64,000 nucleotides of DNA from Geomonas oryzae (GTDB lineage: Bacteria > Desulfobacterota > Desulfuromonadia > Geobacterales > Geobacteraceae): assembly GCF_004117875.1 (NCBI RefSeq), contig NZ_RAHW01000002.1:620001-684000 (forward strand), written 5' to 3'. How positions within the stretch are numbered: the stretch's first letter is position 1; the number at the start of each line of letters is the position of its first letter. The position numbers and the translations under genes are program-made. The notes below the pieces were generated by a model. The model made no database searches and was not told the DNA's origin. It saw only the letters and a list, made by a program, of their open reading frames with translations. Below, piece by piece: positions 17,971-28,718 of this stretch.

Positions 17971-18900
17971 TTATAGTCCGTATCCTTGCAACATCTTGGT
18001 AGTAAATTCCTCGGTGATGATGTTTTTAAAAAGATGATCCGCTAAGTATGGGTTGTTTTTGTAAATGGTGAAGTTGCAATTTGCACACATTCCTCTGATT
18101 ATGGAAATCGTCTTATGCTGGTGCAAAAACTCGAGATCAAATTCACTTGCAAAGCTTTGAGCTTCGTCACAAATTGGACAATCAAGGACTTCTTCTCGTT
18201 CGTCGCAGCCCAAATCTTCACAGATTTTTTTAAGGAATTCTGCTGTGTAATCCATCTTAGTCATGTGCTCTTCGGAAAGCATTTCATCCTGCCAATGCGA
18301 CATGTTCCAGTGTTGAGTGCCCCAACGCAATTTATGACCAAATGCATTGAAACAATAGGTAAACTTCAGATCTTTACGATCTTTTACCATATTAAAAACT
18401 GCTATAGCAACCTGGAACTGGTCTGAAATTTCAGGTAGCAATCCACCATACATACTCCCGCGAGTGCAGAGAGAAAAGCCAAATAAGTGAAGATACAACT
18501 GTTCCAGCAATGGAAGACCCGTTTTCAACATTAACTCTGCAGACACCTCATCATCTTTGGTACTAAAACCATAATGTATGATTTTATTACGCTTTTCACG
18601 AAAATCATATAACTGCCCTCTAGTGAAGGCCTTCGGCTGCGGAAGGCGGTCTACACCTTTATCGAGAAGCTGGCCAAATTTCGACATATCGCCGACTGGA
18701 ATGTTTAAGCCTGCCTTGAGTGCGCTTTCAATTGCAGATGCGCATGAAATCAAAGCATGCGGAAAACGTCTCATGGAGATTAGCAAGAAAGCAGTCTCCA
18801 AATGTTGAAAAGAGCTAGCCAAAGGTGGCTTGTCCAGGAGATCAGCAGGAGTCTCACGAAAGAATATAAGATGTGGCTTGCCAGTAATATCGCCTGTCAT
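17971..18900 (-). CDS. HEPN-like protein with C-terminal zinc ribbon
   Basis: The first 140 residues are a HEPN-like helical bundle (HALISCASAIESALKAGL) with REKRNKIIHYG, an Rx4H motif at R104-H109. The C-terminal part has two CxxC knuckles, CPIC near 243 and CANC near 272, which would bind one zinc ion. A HEPN active site with a nucleic-acid-type zinc ribbon suggests an RNA-cleaving or RNA-sensing protein. The bundle with this order also resembles DUF4145-like non-catalytic HEPN domains, so activity is uncertain. It starts 9 nt after druE ends and stops 44 nt before the Sir2-APAZ start, so it is wedged between Druantia and SPARSA on one likely transcript. Confidence 0.65.
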   Translation of the reverse strand: MTGDITGKPHLIFFRETPADLLDKPPLASSFQHLETAFLLISMRRFPHALISCASAIESALKAGLNIPVGDMSKFGQLLDKGVDRLPQPKAFTRGQLYDFREKRNKIIHYGFSTKDDEVSAELMLKTGLPLLEQLYLHLFGFSLCTRGSMYGGLLPEISDQFQVAIAVFNMVKDRKDLKFTYCFNAFGHKLRWGTQHWNMSHWQDEMLSEEHMTKMDYTAEFLKKICEDLGCDEREEVLDCPICDEAQSFASEFDLEFLHQHKTISIIRGMCANCNFTIYKNNPYLADHLFKNIITEEFTTKMLQGYGL

Positions 18901-18909
18901 AATCTCTCC

Positions 18910-21900
18910 CTACCGGACAGTCACAAAAATCTCTGTCGGATGTAACGCCCCTTCCACGTGGGCCTTTAAGGCCGCGAGCCGCAAGCTTTGCTCTTTTGAC
19001 GGCAAGTTGAAGTCGAACTTTACAGAGTCATAGCCACCAGTGCCCGAAGAAACGGCACGCCAGTACGATACACCTTGATCTAGCCGAAGTTTTATCTGTT
19101 GCCCGTTTTTGAAATTAACCTCAAGAAGGCGTCCGTGCTGTATTTCGGTTTTGCTGGCTACCTGCAGTTCCACCTTAAGGTCCATGGTTTCGAATAGGTC
19201 CCTTACCACTTGGTCACGCAGCTGAATATCCGGCCAATCTGCCCAGACCACACTTCGAGCTCTGTACTCCCCTGCCGATCTTTGTTGGGTGGTAGCAATG
19301 GCAAGTGCTGGAGTAGGCCACCCTTCACTACCGACCTGATTATGCAGGCCAGAAATGAGGTCAGCCAATAATGCGATTGAGGCGGGTGTAAACAAGTAGC
19401 GATCCTGGTAGCGGATGCTAACGATATTTTTATCACAGCTTGCGAGGAGAGCCTTTGTTGCGGGGTGTTGATTAGTTACCATGCTCCAGAAACGATCGCC
19501 GAACCCCTTAAGTGGCCCGTCAAGCTCATGGTGGATTACGATTTCCCGATCTCCACCATCAATGTATTTTGGACGCACATCAGCCGAGGAAACTCGCTGT
19601 CCGGCAAGCACAAGGGGATCCAAATTTGTGCCCTTGATCAAGGGGCCATTTGTCTTTCCCCAGTCCGGACCGAAGGTGGCCGCCGAACCATCTCCCGTTG
19701 CCCACCTCGTACTCCCCCACTTGCTCACAACTTCGGCAAGTACAACACCATCCCCGGCCTGCGGGACCTCTGGAAGTGAAAGGATATTGATTCGAGGGTG
19801 ATCTGCCAAACTGGCAAGAAGCAACATATCTGTTTCATTGGCTGAGGAAAGACCAGCCTGCGGGATTACGACAACGACATCGCGCTCCTGACCAGCTAAC
19901 CGATATGCAAGGTGCCGAAGAGCAGAGGCGCCGACATCCCACTCTTTAATATCTCCTCCTGCGAAGAGGAGAATTTTGGCCGACTCTTCACGAGTCGCTT
20001 CACGCCAAATTCCTTCTGAGAGTCTGCCGTACTCAGGCTGAGATACCGATCCGAAATATGCAAGATCCTCTGGCAACGCGAGGGCATTCATCCAGTTTTC
20101 TGTTAACACACGCAACGCTGCACGGCGATCGAGGTTGTCAGCTGCGAAACGCTGATCGAAATCCAGAACGCAGTGCGGACATGCACTGTCGCAGTTAGCC
20201 TCACAGTCAAGACGCTTTCGGGCTAATCTAAAAATCTTCTCCAAGTACCTATCTGCGCTGGAGGCATATCCTGCGGCAAATCGATCATAAATAAGGATGG
20301 ACTGACATTTTACGCCATCTTCCGGCTTAGCCTCTTTGACGTCACAGCCCAGTTCACTCGTCTGGACACCCATTGCTTCGGCCAGACTATCCCGGAGTGC
20401 AACCGCCAGGGTAAGAGCCGCCGTTCTATCTTGCAGCCAAACTCCGCTCTCCGTCATGATCTGCAGCTCAAATACATCCGTATAGGATTCATGACCGAGA
20501 GTCAGGCCAGGCTTTATCTTCCAGGTTTCTTGGCTGCCGGGACAAATCGCATCACCCTGTCGAGCCCCGCGCAGTTTACGATGTGGGCGCTCAAAACCCG
20601 AAGGAAGTGCATGCCCGGGAACCATCGGCTCGGCTCTACCACATGCAAGGCATAGTGCATAACCTTCCCCGTGTACACCACGGGATTGGTTGAAGATATG
20701 GCCACGAGTGTTTACCCTGAAACGGCCGGACATCGGATTTGCGAGGGGCAACCAATCACCTTGGGCACTTATCCATGGGGCCTCGACTGGAACAAAGTGC
20801 TGTGTCGTAACGTCATTGTTGGGATCTTCATAGAAATCCACTGCAAATCCGGCGGGCTCAAGGAATTCACGGATGTCTTCCGCCCGAATCCCCTTCCCAC
20901 ACTCATGACAATGCCTGCTGGTTTCAAGACTATGGCTTGAACCACTTGCTCCGCAGTAATGGCAACGCCAGACATACCGGATGTCCTGGATTTCTCGTAC
21001 ATCCTGCTGTGCCGCCGGTACATGCCAGTTGAGAGTTATGCCGGCGGAGCGAAACACCAGTCCGTCTATCACGACCTCGGAACCCGGGGCGTATTCACGC
21101 AGGGCGGTGACCCGGTCACGGCTGGCAAGCTCTCGCCTCCGATAACGATTGTCTTCTCTGCTCCCGTTTTTTTTGTCAGACTTCATCCTTTTAAATTGGC
21201 CAACAGTCAGGTTGTCAAATGCAGCTATATCTGTTGGGAAACCATGTGCGGGTAAAAAACCATGAGTTGCCAGTTCACGCAACAGGTACTCGCCCGACAT
21301 GCGCGTTTGGTGCAATTGAACTGCCCTGTAGGCAGGATTACTTTCACCCGCGCCTCTTAATTCTTGTTCCTGTAATGCTAGTGCATCCCACTCGGCGGAC
21401 CAAACTGTACGAACTCGATCCATCATATCGGCGACCTGGCGTGCAAGCTTGGCGGGGGGATGCCCCTCGAACACGCTGTGGCGGGACAGTTGCCGCAGTC
21501 CCTCGGCAAGAGGAGACGCCGGTATTGGGTCGTAATCCCTGCACCAGGCCGTAAAGGCTAAAGCTGGGTTGGTCTGGTCGGCAAAAAACCATCCGCAGGT
21601 CATTTTAGTTTTTTCCTGGCTGCTAGAAGCAAGATGCTGAGACAAAAAGTGGGTAAGCAGGAATGCGTTGACATGCCGCTGCACGATTATCGCACTATCG
21701 AGAGATACCCGAGGTACCGGTAACACAGTGTCGAATGCCCAGCGACTATTACCGAATACCGCCTGATCATGGGGATTCGATTTGCACAGAGTCATTGCTA
21801 CCGAATGCACTTCGCGCCGGCGACCTGCACGGCCGGCTCTCTGTAGATAGTTGGCCGGATGCGGCGGTACATTGTTCATAGCAACCATCCCAATGCCGCC

Positions 21901-24900
21901 GATGTCGATCCCCATCTCCATTGTCGTAGAACACGAAAGAAGGTTCAGGTCACCAGTTTTAAAAGCTCGCTCGTAACGGTCCAGGGTAATGGAATCCTGC
22001 TGTGCAGAGTGTTCAGCTGCAATGAAGAAAGGGGCGAGTTCAATGATCCGGTCGTTAAGGTTCGACCATAACCCTTCCTCGCGGAGACCTGCGATGGTAG
22101 GTTCCAGCGATAGCCATTCTCTCCCGTGTCGGACCCGATCAAGGTCGTCGGTCAGGCCACCGAATGGTTCATTATAAAGGGGCAAAGATACTTTTTGGCA
22201 CACAGCCATACCTGCAGCAACTCGACGCGGCAGGTACGGAGTGACACATCTGAGCGTGGTATCTAAAAAGCGTCGTGTAAAGGGGCACACCCACGCACTC
22301 TCCATTGGAGCAAAAGCCAGTTGGTCTAAGGACACCATACGTCCATCTGCGGTCATCTGGAACAATCCAGCAGCAAGTAACGTTTCCCAGGCCGCTTGAA
22401 GAATGGCATCTATGCGGTCTTCTCCGTCAGGGGTTTCAATGTCTGCATTCAAAACATAGGACAAGATTTTCACTAACGTGCTTTGCTTTCCACTGCGCCT
22501 TGCACGAGGCCAGCGACGCTGGTGCCGCGCTGTGTAAACCTCGTCACGCGGCACAAGCTGTGTCGGCGGGAATGACATCCCAAGCCAATTCCGCCAAGCC
22601 GGTGGAATCATAAGCGACCCACCGGCTCGGACGAAGAAATCCATACACAGTTTGAGGAAACTGCGCCAATCCTCGATTGAGAAGCCCCCGGCTTGCACCA
22701 CCACCGGTGGAACATCTCTTACCCGGTCAACAGCAGGATAGCAAACTGCTACCATTCCCATAGTCTCGAGGTTGTTCTGACGCTTTGGACGTCTTCCAAA
22801 CTCTCTTACCAGGAACAAGCGAGCTAACTCCAGGGTCCCGCCAGCACTCCCGAACGTGTCTGGTGCAAAACGTCTATAATTTCTGAGCATGCGCTCGAAG
22901 TCCTGCCCTTGATTGGCAAGAAATTGGGCAAGATCATTGAATAATATAGGTGTCGGCTTGGCAAGCTGGACCAGTTCAGCTTTTTTCTGGTCAATAAGTT
23001 TGTTCAGGGCATCATTCCTCAATGAAAGAGGAATCTGCAGCAAGGTTTCAATCTCCTGGTTTAATGACACGGCCTGTTGACCAGCCTGTCCTTTTCCATG
23101 TTGGAGTGTAAGGTGATAAACAAGACTGCGCACCCTTGTCCGCTCTGCATCCTGCTGGAGTTTGGCTGCCATACGCGCTGTGCCCTGACGACTGTCGTTG
23201 AAGGTCAACAGGCGCCGTCCACGGTACGGATGGTCTGCAGGTTTATCACCGTCAGGGGCATACTCCAGCAACGTAGGCAGGATGTTACCCAGCAAAAAAG
23301 GAGCACCAATTCGACTCGACTGAAACAAACGATTTCGCGGTGACTGCTCCCCCTCACAGGCTGGGCAGATCAAGCCATCACCGTCTTCCTCGTGCCCCAA
23401 TAGCTTCAATATCCCGGCATCATTCTCGGTTATCTTGCGAGTAACACGATCGAGATAGATTTCGCCCACACGTGGCAAAGGGCGATTGACGATTAGAACT
23501 TTACTCTGCGGACCCGTGATTAGTTCGTCTTCTTGAGACTCGTCGCCTGCCTCAGCGGTTTCCTCTACAGCCTCACCTTTCTCGACTTCTAATTCAAATT
23601 CGTCAATGGCATTTGGATTCTGAAGATGCGATAAAACCCCTCTCGCCTCGCCAGACATCAGGTAAACCTCACCGCAATCATTGCAGGTAACCACCTCATA
23701 TGCGGGGCTTCCGCATTGGCAATGCTTTCGCGGCTCCAGATAGACCTGGCCAAATGGCCATTGCTTATCATCAAGGTGCAATCCAACCTTTTCCGGACAA
23801 GCCTGGTCGGAACATGCCCAGAGGCCGGAGAGGGTTTGATGAAAAAGATGAGCCCGCAAGGGTAGAAACGATGTACCGCTATCATCGCGTGTACTGGAAA
23901 GGAGATCCAACCAGCGCAATCCCTCCCGTTGATCCTCCAATGACAACAAATCAGTATCATTGCCGCGAATCGCGCCGCAAACTTGTGACAAACGCGCAAC
24001 AGAGGGCTTCTGGGGAGCACCAATAAAAAGATGACGCAGTTTACGGGCGATTCGGTGACTGGAAAGCGCTTCGTAGCGTCCATTTGACAACGCCATGCCG
24101 GCATCCACAGTCTCTAGTGTTTCAACCGGATCGTTGTTGTCGGAATTTGCGGTCGGTAGGTCTGGCACTAGTCTTTCACCCGCCACCACGTGAACCCGTT
24201 CCTCTCCAACCCCTGCCAGTTCTGCCAAGAAACGCCGCAGGCCTTGCCCAGCCTCTCCTTTGGGATCACCTATAGTCGCTGATGTGGCTATGAATCTGAC
24301 ATTTTCAGGGGATACCCCAAAAGCCGCCAGTACGCGACGCAGAAGCAAGGCAACCTCAGCCGCTTGCGATCCCACATAGCTATGGGCCTCATCAAGTACG
24401 ATCCATTCGAGTTTGCCTTGGGATTGATCGAGAATAGGCTTGTCGATGGTGCGCACAAGCATATACTCCAACATGGTCGCGTTGGTGACCAGAATCGGGG
24501 CAGGACTTTCGCGAAGGGTTTTCCTATCGATTACCTCATTGGGACGTTCACGTCGTATCTGCTCGCGAACTTCATCCTCAGTGTTACCGTTGTAAAGACA
24601 AAAACGGATGTCGCTGCCGAATGTATGCGTCCAGGCACTCAGGCGGTCGCGCTGGCTGTTAATCAGTGCGTTTAACGGGTAAAGGAAAAGTGCACGCACT
24701 CCAACAAGTCCACTAGATTTCTCCTGTTTGAGGCGTACAAGTCGATCGAGAATAGGGACCATGAAACATTCCGTCTTGCCCGAACCGGTGCCGCTCGCCA
24801 CGACGACAGATTGAGGAGTCGGTTTTGAGAGGATTTCCCAAGCCTCCAGCTGATGCTTATATGGATATTGCTCCTTGGAAAATTTGTAATCGTCAGCCAA

Positions 24901-25173
24901 CTCCTTGGGAGGGGAATCCATAGCATTCACCAACTCAGGTGACAATAGTCCACCGGCCAGTTGGCTCATCTTTCGGTCTGCCACCTTCCAACCGAACACC
25001 GCCTCAAAGGTTGGATCAGCTAGAAAACTACCCGTCTCGCCAAAAGGTCTCGAAAACACCTCCGCAAGGTGCCGTCTTAAAGGGATGTTAGCGCAACCCA
25101 TTTGGCTGATAGTGGCTTGTTTAGCACGCTCCGACAAGTGAGGGAGAAGATCGGCAAAATACGCAGTGGTCAT
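18910..25173 (-). CDS. druE: DruE-like giant helicase with DUF1998/MZB-type region (Druantia III)
   Basis: A 2087-residue superfamily 2 helicase. Motif I is GTGSGKT (128-134), motif II is VLDEAHSY near 262, and the helicase-C end shows STTMEMGIDIGG followed by QRAGRAGRRR near 1112. Two pairs of zinc-type cysteines lie near CHYCGASGSS and CHEC, and the region around 1600-1680 ends in CEANCDSACPHC, the cysteine cluster of DUF1998/MZB domains. Size, domain order and the overlapping upstream partner match DruE, the only gene shared by all Druantia types. About 400 further C-terminal residues follow, with no motif I recognise. It overlaps the druH stop by 4 nt. The role is anti-phage defence; the mechanism of Druantia is only partly known. 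Confidence 0.88.
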   Translation of the reverse strand: MTTAYFADLLPHLSERAKQATISQMGCANIPLRRHLAEVFSRPFGETGSFLADPTFEAVFGWKVADRKMSQLAGGLLSPELVNAMDSPPKELADDYKFSKEQYPYKHQLEAWEILSKPTPQSVVVASGTGSGKTECFMVPILDRLVRLKQEKSSGLVGVRALFLYPLNALINSQRDRLSAWTHTFGSDIRFCLYNGNTEDEVREQIRRERPNEVIDRKTLRESPAPILVTNATMLEYMLVRTIDKPILDQSQGKLEWIVLDEAHSYVGSQAAEVALLLRRVLAAFGVSPENVRFIATSATIGDPKGEAGQGLRRFLAELAGVGEERVHVVAGERLVPDLPTANSDNNDPVETLETVDAGMALSNGRYEALSSHRIARKLRHLFIGAPQKPSVARLSQVCGAIRGNDTDLLSLEDQREGLRWLDLLSSTRDDSGTSFLPLRAHLFHQTLSGLWACSDQACPEKVGLHLDDKQWPFGQVYLEPRKHCQCGSPAYEVVTCNDCGEVYLMSGEARGVLSHLQNPNAIDEFELEVEKGEAVEETAEAGDESQEDELITGPQSKVLIVNRPLPRVGEIYLDRVTRKITENDAGILKLLGHEEDGDGLICPACEGEQSPRNRLFQSSRIGAPFLLGNILPTLLEYAPDGDKPADHPYRGRRLLTFNDSRQGTARMAAKLQQDAERTRVRSLVYHLTLQHGKGQAGQQAVSLNQEIETLLQIPLSLRNDALNKLIDQKKAELVQLAKPTPILFNDLAQFLANQGQDFERMLRNYRRFAPDTFGSAGGTLELARLFLVREFGRRPKRQNNLETMGMVAVCYPAVDRVRDVPPVVVQAGGFSIEDWRSFLKLCMDFFVRAGGSLMIPPAWRNWLGMSFPPTQLVPRDEVYTARHQRRWPRARRSGKQSTLVKILSYVLNADIETPDGEDRIDAILQAAWETLLAAGLFQMTADGRMVSLDQLAFAPMESAWVCPFTRRFLDTTLRCVTPYLPRRVAAGMAVCQKVSLPLYNEPFGGLTDDLDRVRHGREWLSLEPTIAGLREEGLWSNLNDRIIELAPFFIAAEHSAQQDSITLDRYERAFKTGDLNLLSCSTTMEMGIDIGGIGMVAMNNVPPHPANYLQRAGRAGRRREVHSVAMTLCKSNPHDQAVFGNSRWAFDTVLPVPRVSLDSAIIVQRHVNAFLLTHFLSQHLASSSQEKTKMTCGWFFADQTNPALAFTAWCRDYDPIPASPLAEGLRQLSRHSVFEGHPPAKLARQVADMMDRVRTVWSAEWDALALQEQELRGAGESNPAYRAVQLHQTRMSGEYLLRELATHGFLPAHGFPTDIAAFDNLTVGQFKRMKSDKKNGSREDNRYRRRELASRDRVTALREYAPGSEVVIDGLVFRSAGITLNWHVPAAQQDVREIQDIRYVWRCHYCGASGSSHSLETSRHCHECGKGIRAEDIREFLEPAGFAVDFYEDPNNDVTTQHFVPVEAPWISAQGDWLPLANPMSGRFRVNTRGHIFNQSRGVHGEGYALCLACGRAEPMVPGHALPSGFERPHRKLRGARQGDAICPGSQETWKIKPGLTLGHESYTDVFELQIMTESGVWLQDRTAALTLAVALRDSLAEAMGVQTSELGCDVKEAKPEDGVKCQSILIYDRFAAGYASSADRYLEKIFRLARKRLDCEANCDSACPHCVLDFDQRFAADNLDRRAALRVLTENWMNALALPEDLAYFGSVSQPEYGRLSEGIWREATREESAKILLFAGGDIKEWDVGASALRHLAYRLAGQERDVVVVIPQAGLSSANETDMLLLASLADHPRINILSLPEVPQAGDGVVLAEVVSKWGSTRWATGDGSAATFGPDWGKTNGPLIKGTNLDPLVLAGQRVSSADVRPKYIDGGDREIVIHHELDGPLKGFGDRFWSMVTNQHPATKALLASCDKNIVSIRYQDRYLFTPASIALLADLISGLHNQVGSEGWPTPALAIATTQQRSAGEYRARSVVWADWPDIQLRDQVVRDLFETMDLKVELQVASKTEIQHGRLLEVNFKNGQQIKLRLDQGVSYWRAVSSGTGGYDSVKFDFNLPSKEQSLRLAALKAHVEGALHPTEIFVTVR

Positions 25174-28100
25174 TGTTTCTCCTCAATATTCAGCAGGCCA
25201 CCTGCCACGCAACGGGCAACGGTCCAGTAATAGGCTTCGGTAAACCAATCAGGATCAAAGGCGATATGTTTTCGTAACTCATGAACCAAGTCGGGGTCAC
25301 CAAACCATTCCTCGCAATCATCGGTCGCGACCTGAGCTGCTAAAAAAATTGGAAGGTTCACAACTCCGTACTGAAAACCCAGATCTTGCTTACAAAAAAA
25401 AGATGAATAGGTTGCGTAATTGGGGGTACGCAATTTGCCATTTTTAAAGTAAGTCGGCCACTCGATGCAAGTGTTGTCGGTATCTGCATGGTTCCTCAGT
25501 AATTGCTGGAAAGGGCAATCATCTCCAGAGAAGAGAAATCCTCCCATCGAATCAACGCCGAGTTTTCGAAACAATTGGATTTCTGGAGGTGTGTCGCCAG
25601 TCGCAGCCGCACGGGCCACGCCAAGAATCGTATAAAGGGCCGGATGATACGAAGTCAATTCTGCTATCCGATTGTCAAGATGGGAGGTAAATACTGTGGC
25701 TCCAGCAGTTCCGTACCAGGCATCACATTGGCGTTTAAGATTTGTCATCGCCACGAGCCAGGCAGTAAACGGAACTGTCTCCCAGACGAAGGGTAGTTCA
25801 GAGGCAAAGCGTTCAACAAAGGAAATGGGAAGGGAACTAAACCGAATCACCAACGCCGCCATCCCATGTGCCGAACGTGCGAAGCACCGCCAAATGTCAA
25901 GAGTGACGAGTGGGAGGTGCCCTAATTGAGTGACCAACCGCTCCACATCGGCCCATCCATTATCAAGAAAATCTCCAGAAATAGTTTGAATGGCCTTATC
26001 CAGTGCCATGACCCGCGGAACCTCCTGAGGGATTCCGATTGCTGTCGCAATCAGGCCTTCAGTCGTCGCATAACCGTCAACAGGCCATATGGTGGGACGA
26101 AATGAAAGAGAAGCATCTTCACGGGGAAAGATAAGCCATGACCCTGGTTCGCGCTGCTGAGGGTTAAACTCCCATGCGCCGGTAGCTACCCCTTCAGAGG
26201 TAAAACCAGAGAGACGGACAGCATCCTCTCCAGGGAAATCCAATCTCATGGCCATTACAGGAAGCTCTATCAACGCATCCTCAGAGATGCCGCGGAAACC
26301 GCTGGCATCAAGTGAGACCCTACCATTCTCCCGAACTAGGCGAGATTCATAACGAGCTATACGCAGTCGCGCAGAGATCGCACTCCCAATCCGCACTATG
26401 GCCTCGACACTTGCATCCGGCCTGTCATCAGTGGCGAGCAATTGGGCGATCTCCGAGGCATAATCTTGGAGCCTGATTTCGACATGCAAAGACTGATCAG
26501 CCATTAGAAGGCTGAATAACGAGCCTTTACCGTTACCCGACAGTCGAAACTCCAAGGAGATGCGCTTTGAGCATGCCTGGCTTCCAGACAGGCAAAGGAT
26601 TCTAACCCCGAGCAAACGATTGGCCGACAGCAGACTTCCTGACTGCAATTCACGGCCTTTTGCATCGAAGGCACGGGCTCCTTGGGCTGGATAAGGAAGG
26701 CGGACTCGCGCCGGGACCGGAGTCTGAGACCAAAAGACATCCAGTTCAACCCACTCTGGGACACTATCGCTTCCTGCTACCTTGAGCCCAATCGATAAAT
26801 AATTAGAGTTCCGGATAACACTGGAACTTACTCCTGTAGTCACCAAAACGGCGCTGATTGCGCCCCAGTTCTCAAGCCGGATTTCCCCAGAACGTGCATC
26901 AGTAAAATCCATTGTAGTTTTGGCGTTGGGGGGCAGGATGACCATACGTGATCGGAATTTGACTTCGCCTGCCGCTGGATACCACATTTCTGCTGGGCCG
27001 GAGGGGTTGGTCCCGACCAGGCCCCGTGTACCAATAGGGCGCCACCCGAATGCGCCCGCCATTTGCTGAGCGCCACCATTTTCATCGATCTTGAATAATT
27101 TTGGTACACCCAGAAACGCCATGGACGGTCTAGTGAACTCTCCCCACAAGCGTTGACCTCGCCATTCGTAGGTTTCAAGTTTTGCATCAGCTCGGCCCGT
27201 TCGGACACGACAAACAGCATCATTCAAAGAAAAACAAGCGGTACCGCGCACTCGAAAGACTTTTCTTTCAAATTGATGAAGCACACCTTCAAAAATTGGA
27301 ATGTCCTCTTCCATTGCTGAGACATCCCAACGTGGAGGAAGCGCAACAAAAGCCTCGCTTGTCGCTACCGCCCCGCTGCCCTGCCGTACTAACGCATTCA
27401 CTTCGTCACCGGCATCAAATACCCATGGTAGATCCTGATCAAGCGACTCTCCGCGGAATCCTGTCGTCGACCACGAGCGGCCATCGGGAGCAGAGAGACG
27501 CAATACATGCTCTTCGGCCGAATCGGAATTTGAGACGTTCCATAGACAGCGGTCGATACGGTACTTGTCGTGCCCGGCAAGTTTACGCATCGTGGTAGTC
27601 TGTTCTGTACCATTAACCTCCAGCACAAAATCCATCATTCGCGGCAGCAAACTTGATTCCAGGCCGAAGAGGCTTCCTACCTTTGCCACGTCTGCAGAAT
27701 CAGGAAGAGTCACTCGAGAACACAAATGCCAGCGGCCATCTTGCCCCTGTTCCAGAAAACGTTCAACCATGCAGAGGCGGGATTGACGCTCCACTTTGGC
27801 AGTGACAGCGTCCTGTATAAGCTGTTCTATCAATTTCTGCGCATCTGCATCACCAACAGGCAAAGGGAACCGTTCGCGCCACGAAGGGATTCGATTTTCC
27901 AGTTGAGCTATTGCACCTGCACTTTGGGTAAGGCCGGCCTCGTCCTTGAGTCGCAACACGGTGATGACCACTTCGGCCAGTAACAAATAAATTTCAGCCT
28001 GCCGATAAGTGCGAGGAAGATATTGATTCAGACTTATGACCCATCCTTGAATATCGGTAGAGCTTGCAGTCGATCTGGTCGCCTCCTTGAGTACAATCCG

Positions 28101-28574
28101 CAAGATTCTCCCCAAGTTTCCCCTCGCTTGGACAAGAAGATGCATAGGAAGACCACCCTGTAAGGCAATGGTGCCTAGATAACGAAGGCCTCCGGTTGTG
28201 CGCAGCGGCAACTGCCAATCCCGGATCCCTGTACTCACACAGGCACTTCGCTGGGTGTGTGACCAACAGTCCGAGTCAACGTCAAGATCGTGAAGGATAG
28301 GTTCCCAGGAGAAGCCGCTGCCGTTGTAACGACGCCGCCACCATTCTGCAGCGTACAATACAAACAAGGCAGGAAAACCAGAAGCGTCCTTAATTATGTC
28401 AAGAGGTGTATTTGAAAATCGTCCGAATTTTCTGAGATATTCTTTGAGAAAGGTTTCAAGTGTGGAAAATTCTTCATCGGTAAGTCGGTAATCATAGAGA
28501 GGACGGCCATCTGGGGCATTAAGCCCTCTAGAGTTAAGCAGGTTGGTAATATGGGATTGAAAAACGCTTGACAT
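25170..28574 (-). CDS. druH: DruH-like protein (STY4851/ECs_5259 family), Druantia III
   Basis: The protein is 1134 residues long, right for DruH, the second component of type III Druantia. The N-terminus contains LNAPDGRPLYDYRLTDEE, which I associate with the STY4851/ECs_5259 family found directly before the giant helicase in enterobacteria. No catalytic motif is visible; the middle is rich in beta strands and the ends are helical. It overlaps druE by 4 nt, so the two are translationally coupled. The assignment rests on family resemblance from memory plus the druE neighbour; a search against DruH profiles would settle it. Confidence 0.75.
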   Translation of the reverse strand: MSSVFQSHITNLLNSRGLNAPDGRPLYDYRLTDEEFSTLETFLKEYLRKFGRFSNTPLDIIKDASGFPALFVLYAAEWWRRRYNGSGFSWEPILHDLDVDSDCWSHTQRSACVSTGIRDWQLPLRTTGGLRYLGTIALQGGLPMHLLVQARGNLGRILRIVLKEATRSTASSTDIQGWVISLNQYLPRTYRQAEIYLLLAEVVITVLRLKDEAGLTQSAGAIAQLENRIPSWRERFPLPVGDADAQKLIEQLIQDAVTAKVERQSRLCMVERFLEQGQDGRWHLCSRVTLPDSADVAKVGSLFGLESSLLPRMMDFVLEVNGTEQTTTMRKLAGHDKYRIDRCLWNVSNSDSAEEHVLRLSAPDGRSWSTTGFRGESLDQDLPWVFDAGDEVNALVRQGSGAVATSEAFVALPPRWDVSAMEEDIPIFEGVLHQFERKVFRVRGTACFSLNDAVCRVRTGRADAKLETYEWRGQRLWGEFTRPSMAFLGVPKLFKIDENGGAQQMAGAFGWRPIGTRGLVGTNPSGPAEMWYPAAGEVKFRSRMVILPPNAKTTMDFTDARSGEIRLENWGAISAVLVTTGVSSSVIRNSNYLSIGLKVAGSDSVPEWVELDVFWSQTPVPARVRLPYPAQGARAFDAKGRELQSGSLLSANRLLGVRILCLSGSQACSKRISLEFRLSGNGKGSLFSLLMADQSLHVEIRLQDYASEIAQLLATDDRPDASVEAIVRIGSAISARLRIARYESRLVRENGRVSLDASGFRGISEDALIELPVMAMRLDFPGEDAVRLSGFTSEGVATGAWEFNPQQREPGSWLIFPREDASLSFRPTIWPVDGYATTEGLIATAIGIPQEVPRVMALDKAIQTISGDFLDNGWADVERLVTQLGHLPLVTLDIWRCFARSAHGMAALVIRFSSLPISFVERFASELPFVWETVPFTAWLVAMTNLKRQCDAWYGTAGATVFTSHLDNRIAELTSYHPALYTILGVARAAATGDTPPEIQLFRKLGVDSMGGFLFSGDDCPFQQLLRNHADTDNTCIEWPTYFKNGKLRTPNYATYSSFFCKQDLGFQYGVVNLPIFLAAQVATDDCEEWFGDPDLVHELRKHIAFDPDWFTEAYYWTVARCVAGGLLNIEEKQ

Positions 28575-28718
28575 CGTTTCCCCCTATTAATTACTCAATT
28601 CATTGCACTTAACATCGTTACCGCTGCTGCCCGGATAGCTATGCAATAGCCACAGCACATGAGACTTGACAAGTGAGCATAATCACACAGACGTGAAAGA
28701 TTTGCTACTGAAACCTGC

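Noticed and set aside
8564-25173. DISARM system (DUF1998 helicase, PLD protein, SNF2 helicase in one region)
   Set aside because: The PLD and SNF2 genes are coupled to DUF6361 and no DISARM methyltransferase is present; the giant helicase is coupled to a DruH-like protein, so Druantia III fits better.
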